Source of the DNA: Halotalea alkalilenta DSM 17697
GTDB lineage: Bacteria > Pseudomonadota > Gammaproteobacteria > Pseudomonadales > Halomonadaceae
Assembly (NCBI RefSeq): GCF_000621205.1
Contig: NZ_JHYY01000022.1
Coordinates: forward strand, 85,102 to 149,101
Length of the DNA: 64,000 bases
Direction of reading: 5' to 3'
The notes beneath the pieces are model-generated. The model was not told the DNA's origin. It did not search any database and saw nothing but the letters and a program-made list of their open reading frames with translations. Positions 43,962 through 53,698 of the stretch are shown here, one piece after another (positions within the stretch are counted from its first letter, which is position 1; every line of letters begins with the position of its first letter). The translations under genes were made by a program, and so were the position numbers.

Positions 43962-44425
43962 AGCTTCGCGTCCTCGCCGTCGGCACGCGGATGCCCGGCT
44001 GGGTCGTCGAAGGGGTCGAGGAGTATCGCAAGCGGATGCCACGCGAGTGTCAGCTTGCGATCGAAGAGATTGCTCCCGGGCCGCGCGGTAAGAATGCCGA
44101 CGTCGCCCGGGCGATCGCCCAGGAGGGCGATCGCATGCTGGCCCGGCTCGATGGCGATCTCCAGATCGTCGCTCTCGATGTCCAGGGGCGCCCCTGGAGC
44201 ACGCCCGAGCTTGCTACCCGACTCGACGGTTGGAAGCTCGACGGCCGCGACGTGGCGCTGCTCATCGGCGGGCCGGACGGCCTCGATCCGCGCTGCCTGG
44301 CGCGTGCCGAGGCGCACTGGTCGCTGTCGCGGCTGACGCTGCCGCATCCCCTGGTGCGCGTGGTGCTCGCCGAGCAGCTCTATCGCGCCTGGACGCTGTC
44401 GATCGGCCACCCTTATCACCGCTGA
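43958..44425 (+). CDS. rlmH: 23S rRNA pseudouridine-1915 N3-methyltransferase
   Basis: A 155-residue SPOUT methyltransferase acting on 23S rRNA helix 69. It uses a GTG start that overlaps the rsfS stop. The SAM-knot segment [15 protein letters not shown] and the C-terminal [15 protein letters not shown] are diagnostic. The length matches E. coli RlmH (155). Confidence 0.96.
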   Translation: MKLRVLAVGTRMPGWVVEGVEEYRKRMPRECQLAIEEIAPGPRGKNADVARAIAQEGDRMLARLDGDLQIVALDVQGRPWSTPELATRLDGWKLDGRDVALLIGGPDGLDPRCLARAEAHWSLSRLTLPHPLVRVVLAEQLYRAWTLSIGHPYHR

Positions 44426-44528
44426 CCGCGCAAGCCCATTTCGCGCGTTGGCCGAGACATCTGGCGTGTGTTGACGATGTACCGACTGCCACCGATCTTC
44501 TCCCACCGTACTGGGAAGCATCCTGCCG

Positions 44529-46439
44529 ATGGGTAATGGTTTTCTGCGCCGCCTGCGCAATGGCGGGAGTCGGCCTTCGCAGATCAAGGATTCCGCCGCC
44601 GAGGTGAGCCTGTTCCGGCGCCGCTGCTTCGCTGCGGTTGCGCTGATCGTGGTGCTTACCGGGGTGCTGGTCGCGCGGATGGTGTTCCTGCAGGTCTACC
44701 AGCACGAACTGTTCGCCACCCGCTCGGAGAACAACCGGGTGCGCGTCGAGCCGCTGCCGCCGACGCGCGGGTTGATCTACGATCGCAGCGGGGAGCTGCT
44801 GGCCGAGAACCGGCCGACCTACAACCTGATGCTGACCCGTGAGCAGGCCGGCGACGTCGGCCGGACGGTCGAGCTGCTGGTCGAGGTGCTCGGCCTGCCC
44901 AGTGAGATGAGCGAGACCCTGCTCGAGCGCTCGCGCCAGCGCCAGCGGCCGTACCAATCGGCGCTGCTGCTCAGCGATCTCAGCGAGGGCCAGATCGCCC
45001 GGCTCGCGCTCAACCGCTATCGGCTGCCCGGTGTGGAGGTCGAAGCCCAGCTGCTGCGCTACTATCCGCAGAGCGTGGTGATGTCCCACGTCCTCGGCTA
45101 TGTCGGGCGGATCAGCCAGGAGGATCTCGAGCGGCTCGATTCGAGCAACTATGCCGGTACCCACTTCGTCGGCAAGAGCGGGGTCGAGCGCTTCTACGAG
45201 GACGTCCTGCATGGGCAGGTCGGGCTGCGCCGGGTCGAGACCAACGCTCGAGGGCGAGTGCTCGGGGAGATCGATCGTACCGCGCCGATCAAGGGCAAGG
45301 ACCTGACCCTCACCGTCGACAGCGGGCTCCAGCAGCTCGGTGCCAAGCTGCTGGACGGGCGGCGTGGAGCGATCGTCGCGATCGAGCCGAAGACCGGAGC
45401 GATCCTGGCGATGGTCTCCTCGCCCGGCTTCGATGCCAACGCCTTCGTCACCGGGATCAGCCACGCCGACTACCAGAAGCTGCAGAACGACAAGGACCTG
45501 CCGCTCTACAGCCGGGCCTACCGCGGCGAGTACCCGCCGGCCTCGACGGTCAAGCCGTTCATGGCGCTGGCCGGGCTGCAAAGCGGAGTGATGCGCCCCG
45601 GCGACACGATCTTCGATCCCGGCTACTACCAGCTGCCCAACGACCCGCACCGCTATCGCAACTGGCAGCGCTGGGGACACGGACGCGTCGACATGCACCG
45701 GGCGCTGCTGGTCTCCAACGATACCTATTTCTTCGATCTTGCCCATTCGCTCGGCATCGACCGGATCTCCACCTTCATGCATCGCTTCGGCTATGGCGAG
45801 AACTATGCGCTCGACGTATGGGGCGCACGCAGTGGGCTGATGCCGAGCCGCGACTGGAAGCGTGGGCGCTACAACCAGGCCTGGTATCCCGGCGAGACGC
45901 TTTCCGCCGGGATCGGCCAAGGCTATTGGCTGGCGACGCCGTTGCAGATGGCTTCTTCGGTCGCGGTGCTCGCCAACCGTGGTAAAGCGGTGCGCCCGCA
46001 TCTGGTCGCGGCGATCGGCGACCAGGAGATCCTTCCACCATTCCCGGACTCTCCGGAGGACGTCGAGCTCGATGACCCGCGCTGGTGGGACCTGGTGATC
46101 CAGGCGCTCAAGGACGTCGCCGACAGCTCCCCGGTGCTCAGCCAGGGTCGCCAATACACCATGGCGGGCAAGACCGGCACTGCGCAGGTGTTCACCGTCG
46201 CCCAGGACGCTCGCTACGACGCCGCCGAGGTCGCCGAGCGGCTGCGGGATCACGCCCTGTTCACCGGTTTCGCACCGGTCGAGGATCCAGAAATCGCGGT
46301 CTCGGTGATCGTCGAGAACGGCGGTTGGGGCAGTCGGGTGGCGGGGCCGATCGGCCGTGCGATGATCGACGCCTGGATGCAACCGGGCGCTGATCACGAG
46401 GTGAAGATTCCCGGACGGGACGACGGCCATGACCTATGA
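44529..46439 (+). CDS. mrdA: Peptidoglycan transpeptidase PBP2
   Basis: A 636-residue class B penicillin-binding protein of the elongasome. One membrane helix near residues 35-55 precedes the pedestal domain (PTRGLIYDRSGELLAENRPTY). The transpeptidase motifs are Ser339-x-x-Lys342 in ASTVKPF, SND at 396-398, and KTGTAQ near residue 550. It crosslinks side-wall peptidoglycan together with RodA, encoded 36 bases downstream. Confidence 0.97.
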   Translation: MGNGFLRRLRNGGSRPSQIKDSAAEVSLFRRRCFAAVALIVVLTGVLVARMVFLQVYQHELFATRSENNRVRVEPLPPTRGLIYDRSGELLAENRPTYNLMLTREQAGDVGRTVELLVEVLGLPSEMSETLLERSRQRQRPYQSALLLSDLSEGQIARLALNRYRLPGVEVEAQLLRYYPQSVVMSHVLGYVGRISQEDLERLDSSNYAGTHFVGKSGVERFYEDVLHGQVGLRRVETNARGRVLGEIDRTAPIKGKDLTLTVDSGLQQLGAKLLDGRRGAIVAIEPKTGAILAMVSSPGFDANAFVTGISHADYQKLQNDKDLPLYSRAYRGEYPPASTVKPFMALAGLQSGVMRPGDTIFDPGYYQLPNDPHRYRNWQRWGHGRVDMHRALLVSNDTYFFDLAHSLGIDRISTFMHRFGYGENYALDVWGARSGLMPSRDWKRGRYNQAWYPGETLSAGIGQGYWLATPLQMASSVAVLANRGKAVRPHLVAAIGDQEILPPFPDSPEDVELDDPRWWDLVIQALKDVADSSPVLSQGRQYTMAGKTGTAQVFTVAQDARYDAAEVAERLRDHALFTGFAPVEDPEIAVSVIVENGGWGSRVAGPIGRAMIDAWMQPGADHEVKIPGRDDGHDL

Positions 46440-46475
46440 TGCGTGCGCCATCCCAGGGCGCGGAGGGGAGTCTGC

Positions 46476-47612
46476 ATGATCAGTGGATGGAAACGCAGCT
46501 ACCGGCGGCGTCGGGAGGGGGCGTGGCGATTCGGCTGGAACGCCTTGCATCTCGATCCCTGGCTCCTGTTCGCGCTGCTGTTGACCATGGCCGGCGGCCT
46601 GGTGGTGCTCTACAGCGCCTCGGGTGAGGTGGTCGAGCGGGTCGAAGCGCAGTCGCTGCGCTTCGTCGGTGCGCTGGTGGTGATGGCGGTGATCGCGCAG
46701 ATCCCGCCGAGCACGATGATGCGTTGGACCCCGGTGCTCTACGTCACTGTGACGCTGCTGCTGGTCGCCGTCGACGTCAGCGGCTATCACGCGATGGGCG
46801 CTCAGCGCTGGCTCGAAATACCCGGGTTCGGCCGCTTTCAGCCCTCCGAGCTGATGAAGCTGGTGATGCCGATGACGCTTGCCGCGTTCCTGGCTCGCCG
46901 CCCATTGCCGCTGTCCTGGAAGGACCTGGGCATCTGCCTGGTGCTGATGCTGATCCCGGTGGCGCTGATCCTCGAGCAGCCTGATCTGGGTACCGCGATG
47001 CTGGTGATGTTCGCCGCCGGCTTCGTGATCCTCTTCGCCGGTCTCTCCTGGCGGCTGATCCTGCTCTGCCTGCTGGTCGCCGCCGCCGCATTGCCGCTGA
47101 TGTGGCTCTACATGCACGACTACCAGCGCCAGCGGGTGTTGACCTTCATCAATCCCGAGAGCGACCCGCTCGGGGCCGGCTGGAACATCATCCAGTCGAA
47201 GACCGCGATCGGCTCTGGCGGGGTGTTCGGCAAAGGGTGGATGGACGGTACCCAGTCGCAGCTGCAGTTCTTGCCCGAACGGCACACCGACTTCATCGTC
47301 GCGGTGCTGGCCGAGGAGTTCGGCCTGGTCGGCGTCTGCCTGCTGCTGCTGTGCTACCTGATGATCGTCGGCCGGGGCCTGGTGCTGGCAGTGCGTGCCC
47401 AGGACACCTTCGGTCGGCTGCTCGCCGGCAGCCTGGTGCTTACCTTCTTCATCTACGTGGTGGTCAATATCGGTATGGTCAGCGGGCTGTTGCCGGTGGT
47501 CGGCGTGCCGCTGCCATTGATCAGCTACGGCGGTACCGCCAGCGTGACCTTGCTGGCGGGCTTCGGTATTCTGATGGCGATCGGCACTCACCGTAAGTTG
47601 TTGCCGCGATAG
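46476..47612 (+). CDS. mrdB: Peptidoglycan glycosyltransferase RodA
   Basis: A 378-residue SEDS-family membrane glycosyltransferase that polymerises lipid II with PBP2. About ten hydrophobic helices are visible. Conserved segments are QRWLEIPGFGRFQPSELMKL, QPDLGTAMLV, and the late VSGLLPVVGVPLPLISYGG. The ATG at 46476 follows GGAGGGGAG. The next gene, mltB, is a lytic transglycosylase, so synthesis and remodelling genes are grouped. Confidence 0.96.
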   Translation: MISGWKRSYRRRREGAWRFGWNALHLDPWLLFALLLTMAGGLVVLYSASGEVVERVEAQSLRFVGALVVMAVIAQIPPSTMMRWTPVLYVTVTLLLVAVDVSGYHAMGAQRWLEIPGFGRFQPSELMKLVMPMTLAAFLARRPLPLSWKDLGICLVLMLIPVALILEQPDLGTAMLVMFAAGFVILFAGLSWRLILLCLLVAAAALPLMWLYMHDYQRQRVLTFINPESDPLGAGWNIIQSKTAIGSGGVFGKGWMDGTQSQLQFLPERHTDFIVAVLAEEFGLVGVCLLLLCYLMIVGRGLVLAVRAQDTFGRLLAGSLVLTFFIYVVVNIGMVSGLLPVVGVPLPLISYGGTASVTLLAGFGILMAIGTHRKLLPR

Positions 47613-47693
47613 GATTACTGGTCAGCAATCGCCAGGGACAGCACCCGCCGGTGCGGCGCCGCCGTGCAGGCAAACGATTCAGGAGAGCAATAG

Positions 47694-48731
47694 GTGACGA
47701 TCGACCTCCGGGCCGCCCCGGCGACACCCCTTCGCAGCCGTATCGGGCTATTCACCGCGGCACTCGTCGCCGCCTGCATCGCACCGCAGGCCTTGGCTGC
47801 CGACTACGACCCGGCGAGCCGTCCCGAGGTCGCCGAGATGGTGCGCAAGCTGGCCGGAGAAGGGTTGGACTCCGCCGAGCTTTCGCGGGTCATGACCGAT
47901 GCCCGGCGTTCGCAATCGGTGCTCGATGCGATGTCGCGTCCGGCCGAGCGGCACCTGCGCTGGGACCAGTATCGCCAGATCTTCATCCAGCCGGCCCGGA
48001 TCAGCCGCGGCGTGCAGTTCGTCGCCGAGCACCTCGACGCCTTCGAGCGTGCCGAGCGGGACTACGGCGTGCCGCGGGAGGTGATCGCTGCGATCATCGG
48101 TATCGAGACCGACTACGGTCGGGTCACCGGCAACCACCGGGTGATCGATGCGCTGTCGACGCTGGCCTTCGACTATCCGCCGAGGCAGCCATTCTTTCGC
48201 AAGGAGCTCGAGGCATACCTGACCCTGACCGAGGAGCAGGGACTCGATCCACTGTCGTTCAAAGGCTCCTACGCCGGAGCGATGGGCTATCCGCAGTTCA
48301 TGCCTTCGAGCTACCAGGCCTACGCGGTCGATTTCGACGGCGACGGGTTGCGCGATCTGTGGCGCGAGCCGGTCGACGCGATCGGTAGCGTGGCCAACTA
48401 TTTCGCCGGCCACGGTTGGGTCCAGGGACTCGCTGTGGCGGCGCCGGCGCGGGGACCGGCGAGCCCTCCCGAAGGGGTCGAGGTCAATTCGATCGAGCGT
48501 CCGGTCCAGCGTATCGCGTCGCTCGCCGATCACGGCATCGTCTCCACCGCTGAGCTGCCGGCAGACCTGCCGGTGACGCCGATCGCGCTCGACTTCGCCG
48601 ATGGGCACTACGAGTACCTGCTCGGTACCGAGAATTTCTACGTGATCACTCGCTACAACCGCAGCCACCTTTATGCGATGGCGGTGACGACGCTGGCGGA
48701 GTCGATCAAGGAGGCGCTCGAGCGGCAATGA
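47694..48731 (+). CDS. mltB: Lytic murein transglycosylase B
   Basis: A 345-residue glycosidase of family GH103 that cleaves glycan strands to anhydromuramyl ends. It begins at a GTG with AGGAGAG upstream. A signal-like hydrophobic segment ends near APQALAADYD; the usual lipobox Cys is not present, so this form is probably periplasmic and soluble. The catalytic Glu lies in IIGIETDYGRVTGNH near residue 140, and SYAGAMGYPQFMPSSY is conserved. Confidence 0.94.
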   Translation: MTIDLRAAPATPLRSRIGLFTAALVAACIAPQALAADYDPASRPEVAEMVRKLAGEGLDSAELSRVMTDARRSQSVLDAMSRPAERHLRWDQYRQIFIQPARISRGVQFVAEHLDAFERAERDYGVPREVIAAIIGIETDYGRVTGNHRVIDALSTLAFDYPPRQPFFRKELEAYLTLTEEQGLDPLSFKGSYAGAMGYPQFMPSSYQAYAVDFDGDGLRDLWREPVDAIGSVANYFAGHGWVQGLAVAAPARGPASPPEGVEVNSIERPVQRIASLADHGIVSTAELPADLPVTPIALDFADGHYEYLLGTENFYVITRYNRSHLYAMAVTTLAESIKEALERQ

Positions 48732-49600
48732 AACCGACCCCTTCGATCAAAGGCTGCGGCGCGCTCGCCTGTGTCCTCGTCCTGCTCGGTGGCTGTGCCA
48801 GCGGCGGCGGCGGCGGGCGCTACGCTTCGAGCCAGGATGCCTATCCCACGGATGGGCGCGATCTCTCCCAGGTGCCCGATGCGGTGCCCAAGGTCGAACC
48901 GCTCGCCGCCAGCGGCAACCGGCCGGTCTACCAGGTGCTCGGCAAGAGCTATCGGGTGATGAGCGATGCCCGTGGGTATTCGGCCACCGGGATCGCCTCC
49001 TTCTATGGCACCAAGTTCCACGGCTACGACACCGCCAGCGGCGAGCGCTACGACATGTACGCGATGTCGGCGGCCCATCGCAGCCTGCCGCTGCCGACCT
49101 ATGCCCGGGTGACCAACCTCGACAACCAGCGCAGCGTGATCGTCAAGGTCAACGATCGCGGGCCCTTCCATGACGATCGGCTGATCGATCTTTCCTATGC
49201 CGCGGCCTATCGTCTCGACGTGCTGGCCCATGGCACCGCCAGGGTCAAGGTCGAGGCGATCGATCCGGCCAGCTGGCATGGCGAGCAGGACGTTCGCCGG
49301 ATCGCCTCGACATCGGTGTCGCCCCCGGCTGCACCGCCGAGCGCCGGGATCGATCGCAGTGCCCCGAGCGGCGCACCGATCTTCCTTCAGGTAGCGGCGC
49401 TGGGCTCGGCGCAGAACGCCGCGCGGCTGCGCGATTCGTTGCAAAGCCGTCTTTCGCAGCCGGTGCGCATCAGCGAGAATGGCGCGCTACACCGGGTGCA
49501 GGTTGGTCCCTTCACCGATCCGACCGCGCTCGAGACGGTGCGCGCAAGGCTCGCGGAGGCGGGCTACTTGGATCCGCTGCTGGTCAACGGCAGTGGTTGA
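48728..49600 (+). CDS. rlpA: Septal ring lytic transglycosylase RlpA
   Basis: A 290-residue outer-membrane lipoprotein. The lipobox LLGGC puts Cys at residue 21. The middle is a double-psi beta-barrel with YSATGIASFYG, the active-site His in SAAHRSLPLP and Asp in VKVNDRGPFHDDR. The last 75 residues are a SPOR domain that binds denuded glycan at the septum. Its start overlaps the mltB stop as ATGA. Confidence 0.95.
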   Translation: MKPTPSIKGCGALACVLVLLGGCASGGGGGRYASSQDAYPTDGRDLSQVPDAVPKVEPLAASGNRPVYQVLGKSYRVMSDARGYSATGIASFYGTKFHGYDTASGERYDMYAMSAAHRSLPLPTYARVTNLDNQRSVIVKVNDRGPFHDDRLIDLSYAAAYRLDVLAHGTARVKVEAIDPASWHGEQDVRRIASTSVSPPAAPPSAGIDRSAPSGAPIFLQVAALGSAQNAARLRDSLQSRLSQPVRISENGALHRVQVGPFTDPTALETVRARLAEAGYLDPLLVNGSG

Positions 49601-49685
49601 GGTGGCCTACTATGATGTCGCGCGATGGATGACCGTCGCCTCGACCCACGTTGCAACGCCTACGACTGGAAATGAGTAAAGTCCT

Positions 49686-50924
49686 ATGATTCTGCATGCT
49701 TCACCCGTGCGTCGCTGGCGCAGGCTGACCCTGGTGGCGCTGTTCGGTGCCTCGACCTCCGCCGTGCTGTTCGTCGCCACCTCCGCCATCGCGCAAACGC
49801 CGACTCCCGATGCCCAACCGACGGCGGGGCCGACCCTCAACCCGCTCAACATGGTGCCGGCTCCGCCCAGCCTGGCGGCCACCTCCTGGGTGCTGATGGA
49901 TGCCAAGAGCGGCGATATCATCCTCGAGCAGAACGCCCACCAGCGCCTGCCGCCCGCCAGCCTGACCAAGCTGATGACCGCCTACATCGCCGAGTACGAG
50001 ATCGAGGCCGGACGGCTGAACGAAAGCGATATGGCGCGGGTCAGCGAGAACGCATGGCGCACCGGCGGCTCGAGGATGTTCCTCAACGTCAACACCAGCG
50101 TCAGCATCGGCGATCTGATGCGCGGCATCGTGGTGCAGTCGGGCAACGACGCGAGCGTTGCGATGGCCGAGCACATCGCCGGCAGCGAGGACGCCTTCGC
50201 CCAGCTGATGAACCAGCATGCGCAGATGCTCGGCATGCAGAACACCCACTTCATGAACGCCACCGGGCTGCCCCACGACGAGCACTATACGTCCGCCTAC
50301 GATCTGGCCGACCTGTCGCGCCACATCATCCTCGACTTCCCCGAGCACTATTCGCTCTACAAGGAACGCGAGTTCACCTATAACGGCATCCGCCAGCCCA
50401 ATCGCAACCTGCTGCTGTGGCGCGACGGGCGGGTCGATGGGCTGAAGACCGGACACACCGACGCTGCGGGCTACTGCCTGGCGGCCTCGGCGGTCGACGG
50501 CGACACTCGCCTGATCGCCGTGGTGATGGGGACCAGCTCTGAGGAGGCGCGTGCCCAGGAGACCATGAAGCTGCTCTCCTACGGCTTCCGCTACTACCAT
50601 ACCCAGCGTCTTTTCGATGCGGGCCATGTGGTCAGCAACGCGCGGGTCTGGGGAGGTAGCCAGAACAACGTGCCGGTCGGTTTCCCCGAGGAGGTCTACG
50701 TGACCTTGCCCCAGGGCGACGGCGAGCTGACCCAGCAGGTCCAGCTCTCCTCCGACATCGAGGCGCCGGTCGCCGCCGGGCAGGAGCTCGGGACTCTGAC
50801 CGTAATGCGCGGCGACGACGAGATCGCGACTCGTCCGCTGGTCGCGCTCGAGGCGGTCGAGGAGGGCGGTTTCATCAAGCAGGCCTGGGACAAGCTGGTT
50901 CGTTTCGTCACCAGCTTCTTCTGA
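49686..50924 (+). CDS. dacA: D-alanyl-D-alanine carboxypeptidase (PBP5/6 type)
   Basis: A 412-residue low-molecular-weight penicillin-binding protein that trims the terminal D-Ala. After an N-terminal signal segment the motifs appear in order: SLTK (PPASLTKLMTAY), SGN (VQSGNDASVAMAEH) and KTGHTDAAGYC. The C-terminal PBP5 domain ends with an amphipathic helix (KQAWDKLVRFVTSFF) that anchors it to the inner membrane. It is the last cell-wall gene of this cluster before ybeD-lipB-lipA. Confidence 0.96.
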   Translation: MILHASPVRRWRRLTLVALFGASTSAVLFVATSAIAQTPTPDAQPTAGPTLNPLNMVPAPPSLAATSWVLMDAKSGDIILEQNAHQRLPPASLTKLMTAYIAEYEIEAGRLNESDMARVSENAWRTGGSRMFLNVNTSVSIGDLMRGIVVQSGNDASVAMAEHIAGSEDAFAQLMNQHAQMLGMQNTHFMNATGLPHDEHYTSAYDLADLSRHIILDFPEHYSLYKEREFTYNGIRQPNRNLLLWRDGRVDGLKTGHTDAAGYCLAASAVDGDTRLIAVVMGTSSEEARAQETMKLLSYGFRYYHTQRLFDAGHVVSNARVWGGSQNNVPVGFPEEVYVTLPQGDGELTQQVQLSSDIEAPVAAGQELGTLTVMRGDDEIATRPLVALEAVEEGGFIKQAWDKLVRFVTSFF

Positions 50925-51031
50925 TCCCGTCCGCTGCCTGGTCACGGCCGGGCAGCGTGCTTGTGACGTTCTCCGCTGGCTCGCGTAGAATGCAATCATT
51001 TTCGAGCCAAGCAGCGATGGGAGCCCAGGCG

Positions 51032-51346
51032 ATGACTTCTCCTTCCAGACCCGGCCAGTCCTCGGTGATTTCGGGTGACGGCGGCCAGCCGGCGCCGAAG
51101 ATCGAATTTCCCACCGACTATTCGCTCAAGATCGTTGGCGACAGTGACGAGGGCTTCTGCGACGACATGCTCGACATCGTCGAGCGCTTCGATCCGACCC
51201 TCGATCGTGGCCGTGCAAGCCACCAGGACAGCCGCAACGGGCGCTTCCGCTCGCTGCGGGTGACCATCACCGCGACCGGCCAGGAGCAGCTCTCGGCGCT
51301 GTTTTCGGCGCTCAAGGCGAGCGGTCGCGTGCACATGGTGATATGA
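51032..51346 (+). CDS. ybeD: YbeD-family DUF493 protein
   Basis: A 104-residue protein of the DUF493 (YbeD) family, with an ACT-like regulatory fold in the E. coli structure. Typical runs are [19 protein letters not shown] and [24 protein letters not shown] lies eight bases before the chosen ATG; an ATG at 51017 is in frame. Its stop overlaps lipB as ATGA. The fixed dacA-ybeD-lipB order suggests a link to lipoate attachment, but the function is not established. Confidence 0.9.
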   Translation: MTSPSRPGQSSVISGDGGQPAPKIEFPTDYSLKIVGDSDEGFCDDMLDIVERFDPTLDRGRASHQDSRNGRFRSLRVTITATGQEQLSALFSALKASGRVHMVI

Positions 51347-52128
51347 ACGGCATCGCGAACCAGGGCCTTTCGCGCTCGGCTGCCTCGGGTTCCCCCCAGG
51401 CGTCGGGCACGCACCCGGTCGAGGTCTATCGGCTCGGTCTCGTCGACTATCCCGACACGCTCGCGGCTATGCGCGCCTACACTGACAGCCGCGGCCCGGG
51501 TGATCCGGATCAGATATGGGTGGTCGAGCATCCCCCGGTGTTCACCCAGGGGCAGGCGGGGCGCGCCGAGCACCTGCTCGAGGTCGGCGACATCCCGGTG
51601 GTGCAGGCCGATCGCGGTGGGCAAGTCACCTACCATGGTCCTGGGCAGCTGGTCTTCTATCTGCTGCTCGATCTCAAGCGCTGCGCTCTGGGCGTGCGCG
51701 CGCTGGTCAGTGCGATCGAGCGCGCGGTGATAGATGCGCTCGCCGGCCACCGTATCGAGGCCTATGCGCGCCCGGATGCGCCCGGTGTGTACGTGCGCGC
51801 GCCGGCTGGCGGAGAAGCCAAGGTGGCGTCGCTGGGGCTCAGGGTGCGCCGGGGCTGCAGCTTTCATGGAGTGGCGTACAATGTCGACATGGATCTGCGC
51901 CCGTTCAACCGTATCGATCCTTGCGGATACGCTGGCATGCGTATGACCCAGTTGAGCGAGCTCGTAGCCGCGCCGGTGTCGCTCGATACCGAAGCGGACC
52001 GCTGGCTCGAGGCTTTCGCCGCCGCCTTGGCGGACGGCGGCGATCACCGCCCCGTGACGCTTCGCCCCACAACCGGCCTGCCGGACTGCCTGGCAGACAT
52101 TTCCCGACGTGCAGGATGTGACAGATGA
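51343..52128 (+). CDS. lipB: Octanoyl-ACP:protein N-octanoyltransferase
   Basis: A 261-residue enzyme that moves octanoate from ACP to lipoyl domains. Substrate motifs are [16 protein letters not shown], the catalytic Lys in [10 protein letters not shown] and the nucleophilic Cys in [12 protein letters not shown]. About 25 extra N-terminal residues of low complexity make it longer than E. coli LipB (213), and the C-terminus is also extended. Both its ends overlap its neighbours as ATGA. Confidence 0.96.
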   Translation: MNGIANQGLSRSAASGSPQASGTHPVEVYRLGLVDYPDTLAAMRAYTDSRGPGDPDQIWVVEHPPVFTQGQAGRAEHLLEVGDIPVVQADRGGQVTYHGPGQLVFYLLLDLKRCALGVRALVSAIERAVIDALAGHRIEAYARPDAPGVYVRAPAGGEAKVASLGLRVRRGCSFHGVAYNVDMDLRPFNRIDPCGYAGMRMTQLSELVAAPVSLDTEADRWLEAFAAALADGGDHRPVTLRPTTGLPDCLADISRRAGCDR

Positions 52129-53111
52129 GCGAGAGCATCGCCAAGCCCGTTACCGCGGCCAACCCGAATCGCGTCGAACGCGGCGTCAAGCTGCGCGGCG
52201 CGGAAAAGGTGGCGCGCATTCCGGTCAAGGTGATCCCGACCGAGACGCTGCCGAAGAAGCCCGACTGGCTTCGGGTCCGCATGCCGATCTCCCCCGAGGT
52301 CACCCGGATCAAACAGACGCTGCGCAAGCACGGATTGCACACCGTGTGCGAGGAAGCCTCCTGCCCGAACCTCGGCGAGTGCTTCAGCGGTGGCACAGCG
52401 ACCTTCATGATCATGGGCGACATCTGCACCCGTCGCTGCCCGTTCTGCGACGTCGCCCATGGCAGGCCCAACGCGCTGAATGCGGAAGAGCCCCGCGAGC
52501 TGGCCGAGGCGATCGCCGAGATGCGGCTCAAGTACGTGGTGATCACCTCGGTCGACCGTGACGACCTGCGCGATGGCGGCGCCCGTCATTTCGTCGAGTG
52601 CATCCGCGAGATCCGCGCCCGCAGCCCGCACATCGAGATCGAGACGCTGGTGCCGGACTTTCGCGGACGCATGGACGTAGCGCTGGAGATCCTCTCCGAA
52701 CAGCCGCCGAACGTGTTCAACCACAACCTCGAAACCGTGCCATCGCTCTATCGCAAGGTGCGGCCAGGCGCCGACTACCAGTGGTCGCTCGACCTGCTCA
52801 AGCGCTACAAGGCCGCGCGCCCCGAGGTGCTGACCAAGTCCGGGCTGATGGTCGGGGTCGGCGAGACCGACGAGCAGATCATCGACGTGATGCGCGACCT
52901 GCGCGCCCACGACGTCGATATGCTGACCATCGGCCAGTACATGCAGCCCTCGCGCAGCCACCTGGCGATCGATCGCTGGGTGCCTCCCGCGACCTTCGCC
53001 CAGTACGCGAAGGCGGGTTACGAGATGGGGTTCACCCATGTCGCTTCCGGGCCGCTGGTGCGCTCGAGCTATCACGCCGACAAGCAGGCCCATGGCGTCG
53101 AAGTGAAGTGA
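52125..53111 (+). CDS. lipA: Lipoyl synthase
   Basis: A 328-residue radical SAM enzyme that inserts two sulfurs into octanoyl chains. Both iron-sulfur sites are intact: the auxiliary cluster Cys in [12 protein letters not shown] and the radical-SAM Cys in CTRRCPFC near residue 105. The late RSSYHAD motif carries the Ser ligand of the auxiliary cluster. It closes the long plus-strand cluster, with a strong hairpin 38 bases downstream. Confidence 0.97.
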   Translation: MSESIAKPVTAANPNRVERGVKLRGAEKVARIPVKVIPTETLPKKPDWLRVRMPISPEVTRIKQTLRKHGLHTVCEEASCPNLGECFSGGTATFMIMGDICTRRCPFCDVAHGRPNALNAEEPRELAEAIAEMRLKYVVITSVDRDDLRDGGARHFVECIREIRARSPHIEIETLVPDFRGRMDVALEILSEQPPNVFNHNLETVPSLYRKVRPGADYQWSLDLLKRYKAARPEVLTKSGLMVGVGETDEQIIDVMRDLRAHDVDMLTIGQYMQPSRSHLAIDRWVPPATFAQYAKAGYEMGFTHVASGPLVRSSYHADKQAHGVEVK

Positions 53112-53148
53112 AAGGCGAAGTGCGCTAGACCCCGAGGTAGCGTGAAAC

Positions 53149-53185
53149 GCAAACGGCCCGTGGAGCTTCTCTCCGGGCCGTTTGC
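53149..53185. terminator. Bidirectional terminator between lipA and the HopJ-like gene
   Basis: GCAAACGGCCCG (53149-53160) pairs perfectly with CGGGCCGTTTGC (53174-53185). Each outer arm carries AAA or TTT, so it can work for both convergent genes. Confidence 0.75.
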
Positions 53186-53202
53186 ATTGCGTCTGCCCGC
53201 GT

Positions 53203-53544
53203 TCAGTCCCGCCGCGCCAGCGGATCGCCATGGAGCCGCACGCCGTCGAGGCCATGAGCCGCCAGGGCGCGTATGTTGGCGTGGTCGTGGCCTTCGGGAT
53301 CGGCGACCACGTGGCGGTAGTGCTCACCGAAGGCGCGCAGCGCCTCGTGGCTTTCGAGTCCCTCCAGTAGCGCCAGTGCCAGTACCCGGCACGAGCCCTG
53401 GTTGTCGTCGGCGCCGTTGCTGACGCCGCCGTTGTCGAAGGGGGTAGGGGTGAAGCGGTAGTGGGTCTCGATGAAGGCGAGGGTATCGGCGAAGCGGTGG
53501 TCCTCGCGGGCGAGGGCGCGGCGGAAGTCGGCGATCGGGGGCAT
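53203..53544 (-). CDS. HopJ type III effector-like protein
   Basis: A 113-residue protein of the HopJ family (PF08888 type): IADFRRALAREDHRFADTLAFIE, then YRFTPTPFDNGGVSN and NQGSCRVLALALLEGLES. The name comes from a Pseudomonas syringae homologue, but the family is common in free-living bacteria without type III secretion and is probably a housekeeping protein of unknown role. The ATG at 53544 fits the family length; a frame extension to 53574 exists. Confidence 0.85.
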   Translation of the reverse strand: MPPIADFRRALAREDHRFADTLAFIETHYRFTPTPFDNGGVSNGADDNQGSCRVLALALLEGLESHEALRAFGEHYRHVVADPEGHDHANIRALAAHGLDGVRLHGDPLARRD

Positions 53545-53698
53545 ACTGGATTCCTTAGGGCGAAAAGCAGCCAAGCTATCCAGCTGGACGCTCGGCGTCC
53601 AGCGCCTGATGCGGGCAGTGCACGCTGAATGAATGGTTTCGCTGCGATGGGTTCTAATCCATGAAGGGGATCATTCGTTCGCACCGAGGAGAAGCCGG

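Noticed and set aside
44262..46430. Long minus-strand open frame opposite mrdA
   Set aside because: Antisense shadow of PBP2 with no domain features and low-complexity composition.
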